Assembly (NCBI RefSeq): GCF_900116065.1
Contig: NZ_FOZV01000003.1
Location: forward strand, 186,001-250,000
Direction of reading: 5' to 3'
Source: Brevundimonas viscosa
GTDB taxonomy: Bacteria; Pseudomonadota; Alphaproteobacteria; Caulobacterales; Caulobacteraceae
DNA: 64,000 nt
Below are positions 43,396 to 51,955 of this stretch, one piece after another. The first letter of the stretch is position 1. Every line of letters starts with the position of its first letter. The position numbers were made by a program, and so were the translations under genes. Below the pieces are notes generated by a model. That model worked only from the letters and a program-made list of their open reading frames with translations, did no database searches and was not told where the DNA came from.

Positions 43396-43597
43396 TCCGC
43401 GGCTGGCCTCGCGGCTGAAGGAGGCGCGCACGGCGGCCGGCCTGACCCAGGCCGAACTGGCCGAACGCGCCGGCGTGTCGCGCAAGACGGTGAATACGGT
43501 GGAGAACGGCGTCTTCATCCCCTCGACCGTGCTGGCGCTCAGCCTGGCGCGGGCGTTGGGCACGACGGTGGACGAGCTGTTCTGGCTCGCGGACTGA
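43388..43597 (+). CDS. XRE-family transcriptional regulator
   Basis: This 69-aa protein is a single helix-turn-helix domain (RLKEARTAAGLTQAELAERA, then GVSRKTVNTVENG), close to the short cro/C5-like regulators. It probably binds the 42634-42667 palindrome as a dimer. It overlaps the upstream membrane-protein gene by 8 bases, so the two are co-translated. Confidence 0.9.
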   Translation: MGDPRLASRLKEARTAAGLTQAELAERAGVSRKTVNTVENGVFIPSTVLALSLARALGTTVDELFWLAD

Positions 43598-43643
43598 GGC
43601 GGCGCCCCTCCCCCCGCGCGGAAGGAACGGCTACGGCAGACAC

Positions 43644-44471
43644 ATGACCGCCCTGCCCCTGAACGAGATCCTGATGCTGCTGGCCGCCCTGACCGCGGCG
43701 GGGCTGTTCGGGGGGCTGATCGCGGGCCTGTTCGGGGTGGGCGGCGGGACGGTGATCGTGCCGGCGGTGTTCTACGCCTTCGAGGTGCTGGGGGTCGGGG
43801 GCGAGAGCAATCTGCACGTGGCCATCGGCACTTCGCTGCTGACCATCGTGGCGACCAGCTGGCGCTCGCTGCGGGCGCACCGGGCGCACGGAGCCGTGGA
43901 CGAGACGGTGCTGAAGACGTGGACTCCGTGGGTGGGCGCGGGCGCGGTGGCCGGAGCCGCAGTCGCCGGCGTGACCTCGATGGAGGGGCTGGCGCTGGTC
44001 TACGGCGTCTGTCTGGCGGCGGTGGCCGCGCAGATGGGGCTGATGCGCGAGGGCTGGGCGCCGTGGCGGAGCCTGCCCACCGGGTGGGCGCGACGCGGGC
44101 TGGGCGCCGCGATCGGCGGCCTGTCGGCGATGATGGGCATCGGCGGCGGCAGTTTCGGCGGCATGCTGCTGACCCTGTGCGGGCGGCCGATCCACCAGGC
44201 GGTGGCGACGGCGTCGGGCTTCGGCGTGGCCATCGGGACGGCGGCGACGCTGGGCTTCGTCGTGTTCGGCTGGGCGGCGGCGGGGCGGCCGCCGCTGTCG
44301 CTGGGCTATGTCAACGTCCCCGGGGCGGTGGTGATGGCGGTGCTGACCACGGCGGTGGCGCCATGGGGAGCGAAGCTGGCGCACCGGCTGGACCGCAAGG
44401 TGCTGCGGCGCGCGTTCGCGATCTACCTGCTGATCACGGCGATGCTGGTGGTGGTGAAGGCGGCGCCCTGA
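43644..44471 (+). CDS. TauE/SafE-family membrane permease
   Basis: This 275-aa protein has about eight transmembrane helices. The glycine-rich signatures GGLIAGLFGVGGGTVIVPAV (about 24-43) and IGGLSAMMGIGGGSFGGMLL mark the two repeats of the TauE/SafE sulfite/organosulfonate exporter family. Substrate unknown. The end is convergent with the protease gene, 3 bases apart. Confidence 0.9.
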   Translation: MTALPLNEILMLLAALTAAGLFGGLIAGLFGVGGGTVIVPAVFYAFEVLGVGGESNLHVAIGTSLLTIVATSWRSLRAHRAHGAVDETVLKTWTPWVGAGAVAGAAVAGVTSMEGLALVYGVCLAAVAAQMGLMREGWAPWRSLPTGWARRGLGAAIGGLSAMMGIGGGSFGGMLLTLCGRPIHQAVATASGFGVAIGTAATLGFVVFGWAAAGRPPLSLGYVNVPGAVVMAVLTTAVAPWGAKLAHRLDRKVLRRAFAIYLLITAMLVVVKAAP

Positions 44472-44473
44472 CC

Positions 44474-44953
44474 CTACCCTTGCAGCGTCAGCCGTGTCGG
44501 CGTGGCGGTGAACGCCGAGAGGCGGCCGAGGTAGCTCATGCCGAGCAGGGAGTGGGGCAGGCCGTGATCGACGACCAGGGCTTCGACCTGGTCGACGCGG
44601 GCTCCGGCGACGGCGACGGACTTCAGGCGCACCGGGGCGGCGCGCACGGGGCCGGCGGCGGTGGCCAGGGAGGTGGAATAGGCGTCGGCGGACGGCTCGA
44701 TGCCGAGGGCGGCGGCGTCGGCGCGGGTCAGGACAACCCGACTGGCGCCGGTGTCGACCATCAGGCGGACCGGCCGGCCGTCGATGCGGGCTTCGGCCCA
44801 GTAGTGACCATCGGCAGCGCGGACCGCGGCGGCCGGAACTTCCGCGGCCTGGGCCGCGCCGCGCAGGCCGCCCATGTCCATCCACCACAGAACGCTGAGC
44901 GAAGAGGCGACGGCGAGGGACAGAACGCCAAGGGAGGACAGGTCGATACGCAT
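44474..44953 (-). CDS. Retropepsin-like aspartic protease
   Basis: This 159-aa protein has one N-terminal membrane helix (SLGVLSLAVASSLSVLWWM) and a retroviral-type aspartyl protease domain with the active site LMVDTGASRVVL (VDTGAS) and the flap/C-terminal LLGMSYLGRL. It would be a membrane-anchored dimeric protease facing the periplasm. The ATG at 44953 gives the expected short N-terminus. Confidence 0.88.
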   Translation of the reverse strand: MRIDLSSLGVLSLAVASSLSVLWWMDMGGLRGAAQAAEVPAAAVRAADGHYWAEARIDGRPVRLMVDTGASRVVLTRADAAALGIEPSADAYSTSLATAAGPVRAAPVRLKSVAVAGARVDQVEALVVDHGLPHSLLGMSYLGRLSAFTATPTRLTLQG

Positions 44954-45030
44954 GCCGGCGGTGTCGCACGGCGTCGGTTGGAATGCGGTGAAAGAGCGTG
45001 GTTGGGGGGAGGTTAACGGGCGCCGGCCAC

Positions 45031-45145
45031 AGGCAGTGGGCGGCAGGCGGTAGGCAGTAAGCAACAGGTGGCGATGACCGGGCCAGAGGGCGGCCCTGAT
45101 TTCCCGCTTGTCACGACTGCCTACTGCCTACTGCCTACTGCCTAC
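45031..45145. repeat. Facing arrays of GGCAGTA/TACTGCC heptads
   Basis: The right part (45116-45145) has four TACTGCC-type units in tandem. The left part (45031-45060) has degenerate GGCAGTA-type units (GGCAGTG, GGCAGGC, GGCAGTA) in the opposite sense. The pattern is the same as the facing heptads at 39.9 kb, with a different unit. It provides the stop codon of the DUF1289 gene. Confidence 0.75.
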
Positions 45146-45340
45146 GCCGGTCGCCTTGCCCGCCCGTCCCGGCAACTCCGCCATGATCGAGGCGCGTTCG
45201 GCGTCGGTGAAACGGCTCCAGCCGCCGATCTCCTGCAGGGTGCGATGGCAGCCGAGACACAGGCCGGTGGCCCCGTCGACGATGCAGACCTGCACGCAGG
45301 GGGTGGTGATGGAACGGGGCGGGCGCGGGTTTGATGACAT
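45128..45340 (-). CDS. DUF1289-family protein
   Basis: This 70-aa protein has the DUF1289 cysteine pattern (TPCVQVCIVDGATGLCLGCH) followed by RTLQEIGGWSRFTDAERASI. The four cysteines are likely metal or FeS ligands; the function is unknown. Its last residues (GVGSRQ) and stop codon are read from the TACTGCC repeat array, so the C-terminus may vary between strains. Confidence 0.9.
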   Translation of the reverse strand: MSSNPRPPRSITTPCVQVCIVDGATGLCLGCHRTLQEIGGWSRFTDAERASIMAELPGRAGKATGVGSRQ

Positions 45341-45493
45341 AGGTGCGAAAAATGATCCGGCAGCGGAACGAAAACTTGCATTCGGCGCTGGAATGGCCCA
45401 GGTTGAGGATGACGCGAAACGACTGAGAGGGTGAGAACCCCTGCGAGCACGACGTGTCTCTTTTCATCGTTCAGCGAAAGGAGACATCAACAG

Positions 45494-45652
45494 ATGAACG
45501 ACAAGACCCGGAACCTCCAGCACGCCATGCTGTCCTTCGCCCTCTGGGGCGGCATGCTGGTGAACACGAAGCAGACGAACGGAGCGGGCGACCGCGTGGT
45601 CAGCCACCCGTCGAACTTCGAACCGATCAAGCTGGACAGGGTGCGCCGCTAG
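45494..45652 (+). CDS. Small hypothetical protein (52 aa)
   Basis: A good AAAGGAG site (45477-45483) precedes the ATG at 45494. The 52-aa product (MNDKTRNLQHAMLSFALWGG, ending KLDRVRR) has a weakly hydrophobic middle and no known domain. A strong hairpin follows, so it looks like a complete single-gene unit. Confidence 0.6.
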   Translation: MNDKTRNLQHAMLSFALWGGMLVNTKQTNGAGDRVVSHPSNFEPIKLDRVRR

Positions 45653-45673
45653 GCGCGCCGCCAGGCAGACCGA

Positions 45674-45710
45674 CGAAGCCCCGGCCGCAAGGCCGGGGCT
45701 TCGTGCTTTC
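45674..45710 (+). terminator. Terminator after 52-aa gene
   Basis: A perfect 13-bp stem (CGAAGCCCCGGCC at 45674-45686 and GGCCGGGGCTTCG at 45691-45703) with a GCAA loop is followed by a weak T-run (TGCTTTC). Confidence 0.8.
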
Positions 45711-45755
45711 GGAGATGCATTTGTCTCGGGCCTGCGGATGAGTCACTGATGTCGC

Positions 45756-46544
45756 ATGACCCTGATCGTGCGCGAGCGGCGCGACGCCGTCGAAATCTGG
45801 ACCCTGGACCGCGCGGAGCGGCTGAACGCCCTGCCCGACCTGCAGGATGGCGAGGCCTTCGCCGAAGCCTGCGCGGCCGTGAACGCCGACCCGGCGGTGC
45901 GCTGTGTCGTGCTGACCGGAGCGGGCCGCGCCTTCTCGGCGGGCGGCGACCTCAAGGCGATGCGCGAGCGGCGCGACCTGTTCGAGGGCACCGGGCCTGA
46001 AATCCGGGAGCGTTACAGGCGCGTGGTGCACCGTATCGTACGATCGCTCTACGGCCTGGAAGTGCCGCTGATCGCGGCGGTGAACGGGGCGGCCATGGGG
46101 CTGGGCTGCGACATCGCCGGCCTGGCCGACATCCGCATCGCCGCCAGCGACGCGCGCTTCGGGGTGCCTTTCCTGAAGCTCGGCATCATCCCCGGCGACG
46201 GCGGCTCGTGGCTGCTGCCGCGCAACATCGGCTACGCCCGGGCGGCCGAGATGCTGTTCACGGGCGAGACCATCGATGCTGCCACGGCCGAGCGCTGGGG
46301 GTTGGTGAACCACGTCGTCGCGCCCGAAGCGCTGATGGCCGAAGCCCTGACCACCGCCGGCCGGGTGGCGGCGCATGGCTCGCAGGCGCTGCGCATGGCC
46401 AAGACCCTTTTGCGCCAGGGCCGCGACATGAATTTCGATCAGATGCTCGAGATGACCGCCGCCATGCAGGCGCTGGCCCACCTCACCGACGACCACGCGG
46501 AAGGGGTCGCGGCGGCGCTGGAGAAGCGGCCGCCGCGGTTCTGA
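45756..46544 (+). CDS. Crotonase (enoyl-CoA hydratase/isomerase) family
   Basis: This 262-aa CoA enzyme has the crotonase fold: oxyanion-hole glycines in AFSAGGDLKAM (about 58-68) and GAAMGLGCDIAG (about 110-121). The two catalytic glutamates of enoyl-CoA hydratase are not seen: the first is Asp (GCDIA) and the second is Phe (FGVPFLKLGIIPGDGGSW). An isomerase or other crotonase reaction is therefore more likely than hydration. Confidence 0.85.
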   Translation: MTLIVRERRDAVEIWTLDRAERLNALPDLQDGEAFAEACAAVNADPAVRCVVLTGAGRAFSAGGDLKAMRERRDLFEGTGPEIRERYRRVVHRIVRSLYGLEVPLIAAVNGAAMGLGCDIAGLADIRIAASDARFGVPFLKLGIIPGDGGSWLLPRNIGYARAAEMLFTGETIDAATAERWGLVNHVVAPEALMAEALTTAGRVAAHGSQALRMAKTLLRQGRDMNFDQMLEMTAAMQALAHLTDDHAEGVAAALEKRPPRF

Positions 46545-46558
46545 CCTGGCCCCCTGCG

Positions 46559-47575
46559 TCAGCCCTCGCGAGCCGGCTGTTGCATCGAGCGATTGGCGGG
46601 CACGCCGGCGGCGGGTTCGCGCGGCGCGCCGGCGGTCTCGCCCGGCTTCATGAACTTGACCAGCACGCGCTGGCCGATGAGCAGCGGCGCGTCGCCGGCG
46701 GTGACGACCACCTCGACCACCCGCTCGTCGGAGCGCTGCGACGGATCGTCCGAGGCCAGCTTGCGGGCCCCGAAGACGGCGGCGCGGCGCAGAACCGAGC
46801 CGACGTAGACCTTGGACGGGTCACCTTCCGGCGTGATCTCGACGGCCTGGCCGACGGTGACGTTGGGGATGTCCGATTCGACGATCTCGGCGCGCGCGAT
46901 GCGCGGGGCGTCGGGCTCGAGGTCGAACATGTTCGACACGTTCAGGGTCGATGCGCCGGCGCCGGGGTTGGCGTAGCGGCGCACGATGCGGCCATCGGTC
47001 GGGGCGCGGATGACGGTCAGCTCGACGTTGTATTCGGCCTCGGCCATGCGGGCGCGGGCGGTCTGGACCGAGGCCTGCTGGGAGGCGAGGCGCGCCTCGG
47101 CGGTGGCGATGGCGTCGCGGGCCTGGTCGAGCCGCTGGGCGGCGACGAAGTTGGTGTCGACCAGACGCTCGAGACGCTCGTACTCCCGCCGGGCGGTGGA
47201 GATGTCGACCTGGATCTGGCGCAGCTGGCTCTCGGCCTGGGCGACCTCGGCGCGGGCGCGCTGCAGGGCCAGGCGCGGCTCGTCGTCCTCCTGGCGGGCG
47301 AGGATCTGGCCGGCGACGACGCGGTCGCCCTCCTGCACCAGCACCTCGCGGACCACGCCGCCGCGGCGGGCGGCGATCTGTATGATGCCGCCCTCGATGT
47401 CGACCTTGCCGTTGGCCACGGCGGCGTAGGGCGTCTCGACCTTCTGCGCCGCCGCCTTCTCGTCGGCGGCCTTCTTCTTCGCGGCGTTGCCGGACATGAC
47501 GTTGAAACCGACGACGAGCACCACGATCAGCGCGACGCCGATCCAGAGCCACTTGTTCTTCAGAAAGCCAGGCAT
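46559..47575 (-). CDS. Periplasmic adaptor of ABC exporter (HlyD/DevB-like)
   Basis: This 338-aa membrane-fusion protein has an N-terminal anchor helix (WLWIGVALIVVLVVGFNVM), lipoyl halves (GGVVREVLVQEGDRVVAGQI, RAPTDGRIVRRYANPGAGAS) and a coiled-coil hairpin between them with many Ala/Arg/Gln. It links the inner-membrane ABC exporter to an outer-membrane channel. It is the last gene of a three-gene operon, 26 bases after the ATPase. Confidence 0.9.
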   Translation of the reverse strand: MPGFLKNKWLWIGVALIVVLVVGFNVMSGNAAKKKAADEKAAAQKVETPYAAVANGKVDIEGGIIQIAARRGGVVREVLVQEGDRVVAGQILARQEDDEPRLALQRARAEVAQAESQLRQIQVDISTARREYERLERLVDTNFVAAQRLDQARDAIATAEARLASQQASVQTARARMAEAEYNVELTVIRAPTDGRIVRRYANPGAGASTLNVSNMFDLEPDAPRIARAEIVESDIPNVTVGQAVEITPEGDPSKVYVGSVLRRAAVFGARKLASDDPSQRSDERVVEVVVTAGDAPLLIGQRVLVKFMKPGETAGAPREPAAGVPANRSMQQPAREG

Positions 47576-47601
47576 GGTGTTCTCGGTCCCCGAAAGGCGG
47601 T

Positions 47602-48354
47602 TCAGTGCGACGCCAGGGTGGCGTCGAGGTTGGGCGTGCGGCGCTGGTCGTCGATGATCACGCCGTCCTCGATGTGGATGACCCGGTCGGCCCAGGCCTC
47701 AAGGCGCGGGTCGTGGGTGACGCAGATGACGGCGGCGCCGTGTTCGGTGGCGGCGCGGCGGAGCAGTCGGATCACCACCTGCCCGTTCTCGCCGTCCAGC
47801 GCCGAGGTCGGCTCGTCCGCGAACAGGATCTGAGGCTCCTTGGCCAGGGCGCGGGCGATGGCGACGCGCTGCTTCTCGCCGCCCGAGAGGGCGGACGGCC
47901 GCTGGTGCAGGCGGTGGCCGAGACCGACCTCCTCCAGCGCGATGGTCGCCTGCCGTTTGGCGTCCGCCTTCGACAGTCCCTGGAACTTCAGCACCACCTC
48001 GACCTGCTGCAGCGCCGACAGCGCCGGGAACAGGTTGAAGCCCTGGAAGATGAAGCCGCAGTGGTCGAGGCGGAACTTGTCGATCCGGCCGGACGACAGC
48101 TTCCAAAGGTCGTCGACGTCGAGCGTGTCGACCCGGCCGGCCTCAGGTCGGAGCAGGCCGGACAAGGCCGCGATCAGGGTCGACTTGCCCGAGCCGGAGG
48201 GCCCCATGACCATGGTCAGATCGCCATGCCGCGCGTCGAAATCGACCTTCTTGAGCACCTCGACGAAGCTCTTGCCTGACTTGAAGCGCTTCACCAGGCC
48301 CTTGGCCTCGATGGCGAAGTCGCCGTGCTTGCCGTGAACCTTGGTCGTCATCAT
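47602..48354 (-). CDS. ABC exporter ATP-binding protein (DevA/MacB-like)
   Basis: This 250-aa ATPase has Walker A GPSGSGKST (about 51-59), Q-loop FQGFNLFP, signature LSGGEKQR (about 152-159), Walker B ILFADEPTSALD and the H-loop THD. It belongs to the MacB/LolD/DevA group that serves FtsX-type permeases. The start codon (ATGATGA) overlaps the permease stop. A reading that runs further upstream is not used. Confidence 0.95.
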   Translation of the reverse strand: MMTTKVHGKHGDFAIEAKGLVKRFKSGKSFVEVLKKVDFDARHGDLTMVMGPSGSGKSTLIAALSGLLRPEAGRVDTLDVDDLWKLSSGRIDKFRLDHCGFIFQGFNLFPALSALQQVEVVLKFQGLSKADAKRQATIALEEVGLGHRLHQRPSALSGGEKQRVAIARALAKEPQILFADEPTSALDGENGQVVIRLLRRAATEHGAAVICVTHDPRLEAWADRVIHIEDGVIIDDQRRTPNLDATLASH

Positions 48355-49523
48355 CGCAGCAGGTCCGCCGGCTGGCTGTTCTTGAGGACGCCGAGGGACA
48401 GAAGGCCCGACAGCATGGCGATGGCCACCAGGCCGCCGCCGACGATGATCAGCAGCATGGGCGGCAGGGAAATGATCACGGCGTTGGCGGCGGCCAGCAG
48501 CTGAACCAGCCAGGTCAGGAAGATGGCCGCGGCGACGCCGACCAGGCCGACCCAGAAGCTGAGCTCCATGACGATGCGGCGCAGCGAACCCATGCCGACG
48601 CCGAGGGCCCGCAGCGAGGCGAACTCCTTGATGTTGGCCATGATGGCTCCCCGGAGGGTCTGCCAGGTGATGGCCACGCCGATGATGGTGCCCAGCACGA
48701 CGCAGCCGCCGATGATGATCACCAGGATGCCTTCCTCGAACATGCCGGCGGCGTTGGCCTCGGCCAGCTCGTCCCGGGTCCAGGCGCGCCACTGGCCGGC
48801 CCCCATGGAATTCAGCTCCCGCGCCACGGCCTCGGCGCGCGCGGGGTCGCTCAGCTTGACCATCAACGGTCCGACCCGGGGCCCGGTGTCCGCCTGCCCG
48901 ACCATGCGCAGGGTGTCGCGAGACATGATGACGGTGGGCTGCATCATGTTCGGATAGCCGCGGGTGACGCCGACGAGGGTGACGGTCTGACCATTGTAGA
49001 GGGCCTTCTCGCCCAGCCGGACGCCGAGCTTCGGCAGGTCGGTCTCGTCGACGGCGACGGTGTAGGGCTGCCGCAGGGCGTCGACGAGTTGCTGCGAATA
49101 GTCGACCGGAATGGTCACCGCGTCAGGCGTCGTGTCGATGATCCGCGTCTGGACGTAGTTCATCTTGGGCGCGCCGGCGCGGGCGCGGTCCGCCTGGGAC
49201 TGGGTCGGGTCGACGTTCCTGACCGACTGGAAGGATCCGCCGGCGCCGTCGAGCGGCTGAACCTCGACCACCTCGTTATGGTTGTAGACCAGCGGGATGA
49301 AGCGGCGCGGCACCCCGGACGGGCCGCTCATGATGTTCTTGGCGCCTGGCTGCAGCACCATGATGTCGGCGCGCGACCGCTCGATCTGGGCCGTGAAGCC
49401 CTTGCCGATGCCGATGAAGACGCCGGTCATGGCGAGCACCAGCAGGCCGGAGAGGGCGAGCGCCATCACTGCGGCCATGTAGCGGCGCCACTCGTAAAGC
49501 AGGGTGGAAAGTGCAAGCGACAT
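48351..49523 (-). CDS. ABC exporter permease (FtsX/MacB-like, DevC type)
   Basis: This 390-aa permease has an N-terminal helix (AAVMALALSGLLVLAMTGVF), a large extracytoplasmic domain and three C-terminal helices ending in the FtsX domain (LRALGVGMGSLRRIVMELSF). With the ATPase and adaptor it makes a tripartite exporter like DevBCA or MacAB, pumping lipids, peptides or antibiotics; no outer-membrane channel gene is adjacent. First gene of the operon. Confidence 0.9.
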   Translation of the reverse strand: MSLALSTLLYEWRRYMAAVMALALSGLLVLAMTGVFIGIGKGFTAQIERSRADIMVLQPGAKNIMSGPSGVPRRFIPLVYNHNEVVEVQPLDGAGGSFQSVRNVDPTQSQADRARAGAPKMNYVQTRIIDTTPDAVTIPVDYSQQLVDALRQPYTVAVDETDLPKLGVRLGEKALYNGQTVTLVGVTRGYPNMMQPTVIMSRDTLRMVGQADTGPRVGPLMVKLSDPARAEAVARELNSMGAGQWRAWTRDELAEANAAGMFEEGILVIIIGGCVVLGTIIGVAITWQTLRGAIMANIKEFASLRALGVGMGSLRRIVMELSFWVGLVGVAAAIFLTWLVQLLAAANAVIISLPPMLLIIVGGGLVAIAMLSGLLSLGVLKNSQPADLLR

Positions 49524-49701
49524 CTGGATGTGCGGCCCCCGGTATTGCCGCTATCTGACGACGCCCGCCGTCAGGGCCAAGTTAAATCGGGGTAAGGCGG
49601 CGGCGGTCGGTCGCGCAGCAGGCCGTGGACGCGGCGCCCCCGGCAAGGCTAGGTATCCGCAACAGGTCCGGCGACAGGCCGGCCCACAGGGAGAATGCAG
49701 G

Positions 49702-51768
49702 ATGCTGTTCCGTTCGCTGCGCGCCGCCGTCTCGGCGACCGCCTCCATCGCCGTCGTCGCGGGCGCCATGGCCGTGACGGCCCCCTCCCCGGCCAAGGCC
49801 GACGAGGGCATGTGGACCTTCGACAACTTCCCGATCCAGACCGTCAACGACAAGTACGGCACGCGCATCGACCAGGCCTGGCTGGACCGGGTGCGCAACG
49901 CGGCGGTGCGTCTGCAGGGCTGTTCGGCCTCCTTCGTCTCGGACGAGGGCCTGATCCTGACCAACTGGCACTGCGTGGTCGGCTGCGTGCAGGACCTGTC
50001 GTCGCCGGAGAACGACTACGTCAAGAACGGCTGGATGACGGCGACCCGCGAGGAGGAGCGCCGCTGCCCCGGTCAGACCGCCGAGGTGCTGACCGAGATC
50101 GTCGACGTCACCGACCGCGTGCTGGCGGTGGGCGAAGGTCTGGAAGGCGCGGCCTTCAACGCCGCCCGTTCGGCCGAGATCAACCGCATCCAGCAGGAAG
50201 CCTGCGCCGGTGATCCGAAGCTCAACTGCCAGGTGATCAGCTTCTACCGCGGCGGCCGCTACGCCCTCTACAAGTTCCGCAAGTACGACGACGTCCGCCT
50301 GGTGTTCGCGCCGGAGCAGCAGGCCGCCTTCTTCGGGGGCGACCCGGACAACTTCAACTTCCCGCGCTACGCGCTCGATGCCGGTTTCCTGCGCGCCTAC
50401 GAGAACGGCCAGCCGGTCTCGACGCCCAATCACCTGACCTGGAATCCGGAAGCGCCGAAGGAAGGCGACGTCACCTTCGTGGTCGGCAATCCGGGCTCGA
50501 CCTCGCGCCTGCTGACCATGAGCCAGCTGGAGCGGCTGCGCGACCAGCAGCTGCCGGTGACCCTGATCCAGGCGTCCGAACTGCGCGGCCGGCTGCTCGA
50601 GTATTCGCTGACCGGCGACGAGGCCAAGCGGCTGGCGTTCGACCCGATCTTCGGTCTCGAGAACAGCTTCAAGGTCTACTACGGCCAGCAGGGCGCCCTG
50701 ACCGATCCGGACTTCATGGCCATGAAGCGCGAGCAGGAGCAGGAGCTCCGCGCCCGGGTCGCCGCCGATCCGGCGCTGGTCCAGCGCATCGGCGATCCGT
50801 GGGCCGATCTGGAGCGGGTGCAGGCCACGGCGATGGACCTGTACCTGCCGTTCCGCCAGCTGGAGCAATCGGCCGGCGGCGGTTCGCAGCTGTACCAGTA
50901 CGCCCGGGCGATCGTCCGCGCGGCGAAGAGCAGCGACATGAGCGAGGCGCGCCGCGCCCAGCTGGCCGCCAGTCTCGCCAACGAGGTTCCGATCGCGACG
51001 GACATCGAGGAGCTGCGGCTGCGCTACTGGCTGTCGAAGACCCGCGAATACCTGACCGTCGACAATCCGGACGTTCAGCGCCTGCTGGGCCGCGAGAGCC
51101 CCGAGGCGCTGGCCGAACGGCTGATCGAGGGCACGAAACTGGCCGATCCGGCCTTCCGGGCGCAGGCCCTGTCGATGACGCCGGAGCAGCTGGCCGAGGC
51201 TGACCCCCTGCTCGCCTTCGTGCTGGCCAACGACGACGCGGCCAAGGCGATCGGCGACCGCTGGGCCGCCGAGGTGAGTGCGCCGACCGCCCGCGCCGCC
51301 GAGAAGGTCGCCGAGGCCCGGTTCGCCGTCTACGGCACCAACCTCTACCCCGACGCCACCTTCAGCCTCCGCCTGTCCTACGGCCAGGTGCAGGGCTGGA
51401 CCCACCGCGGCGTGACCGTGCCGCCGTTCACCTACATGGGCGGCCTGTACGAGCGCGCCACCGGGTCCGAGCCGTTCGACCTGGCGCCGCGCTTCGCCGC
51501 CGCCGAGGCGCGCATCAACAAGGACGTCGTCTACGATTTCGTCTCGACCAATGACATCATCGGGGGCAACTCCGGCTCGCCGGTGGTCAACGCCGACGGC
51601 GAGGTGATCGGCGCGGCCTTCGACGGCAACATCCACTCGCTGGGCGGCGCCTTCGGCTACGACGGCGAGCTGAACCGCACCGTCAGCGTGTCGACGGCGG
51701 CGATCACCGAGGCGCTGCGCGCGGTCTATCCGCAGCCGCGCCTGCTCGAAGAGCTGGGGGTGGACTAA
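49702..51768 (+). CDS. S46-family dipeptidyl peptidase, copy 1
   Basis: This 688-aa serine exopeptidase has a signal peptide ending near AKADEG. The N-terminal catalytic His is in LILTNWHCVVGC (usually TNHHC, here TNWHC), and the Ser in IIGGNSGSPVVNADG. Eighteen residues after the Ser is Gly (FDGN), as in DPP7-type enzymes that take hydrophobic P1 residues. It likely releases dipeptides in the periplasm. Followed by a paralogue, separated by a hairpin repeat. Confidence 0.92.
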   Translation: MLFRSLRAAVSATASIAVVAGAMAVTAPSPAKADEGMWTFDNFPIQTVNDKYGTRIDQAWLDRVRNAAVRLQGCSASFVSDEGLILTNWHCVVGCVQDLSSPENDYVKNGWMTATREEERRCPGQTAEVLTEIVDVTDRVLAVGEGLEGAAFNAARSAEINRIQQEACAGDPKLNCQVISFYRGGRYALYKFRKYDDVRLVFAPEQQAAFFGGDPDNFNFPRYALDAGFLRAYENGQPVSTPNHLTWNPEAPKEGDVTFVVGNPGSTSRLLTMSQLERLRDQQLPVTLIQASELRGRLLEYSLTGDEAKRLAFDPIFGLENSFKVYYGQQGALTDPDFMAMKREQEQELRARVAADPALVQRIGDPWADLERVQATAMDLYLPFRQLEQSAGGGSQLYQYARAIVRAAKSSDMSEARRAQLAASLANEVPIATDIEELRLRYWLSKTREYLTVDNPDVQRLLGRESPEALAERLIEGTKLADPAFRAQALSMTPEQLAEADPLLAFVLANDDAAKAIGDRWAAEVSAPTARAAEKVAEARFAVYGTNLYPDATFSLRLSYGQVQGWTHRGVTVPPFTYMGGLYERATGSEPFDLAPRFAAAEARINKDVVYDFVSTNDIIGGNSGSPVVNADGEVIGAAFDGNIHSLGGAFGYDGELNRTVSVSTAAITEALRAVYPQPRLLEELGVD

Positions 51769-51769
51769 G

Positions 51770-51944
51770 TCCTTCTCCCCTTGCGGGAGAAGGTGGCCGA
51801 GCGAAGCGAGGCCGGATGAGGGGTCGCACCGGTCTTGCCGGGCGGCCCCTTCGTCATTCATGGTCCCGCGATAAATCGGGTCTCCCTGTCGACCCCTCAT
51901 CCGTCGGCCTTCGGCCGCCACCTTCTCCCGCAAGGGGAGAAGGA
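51770..51944. repeat. CCTTCTCC/GGATGAGG hairpin repeat, copy 2
   Basis: The left arm (51770-51826) and right arm (51890-51944) are inverted copies: 28 bases perfect at the outer ends (TCCTTCTCCCCTTGCGGGAG then AAGGTGGC) and 14 perfect at the inner ends (CGGATGAGGGGTCG). The middle of the arms differs. It is the same family as 27508-27694. The right end touches the ribosome site of the second S46 gene. Confidence 0.88.
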
Positions 51945-51955
51945 AGGAGTCATTC

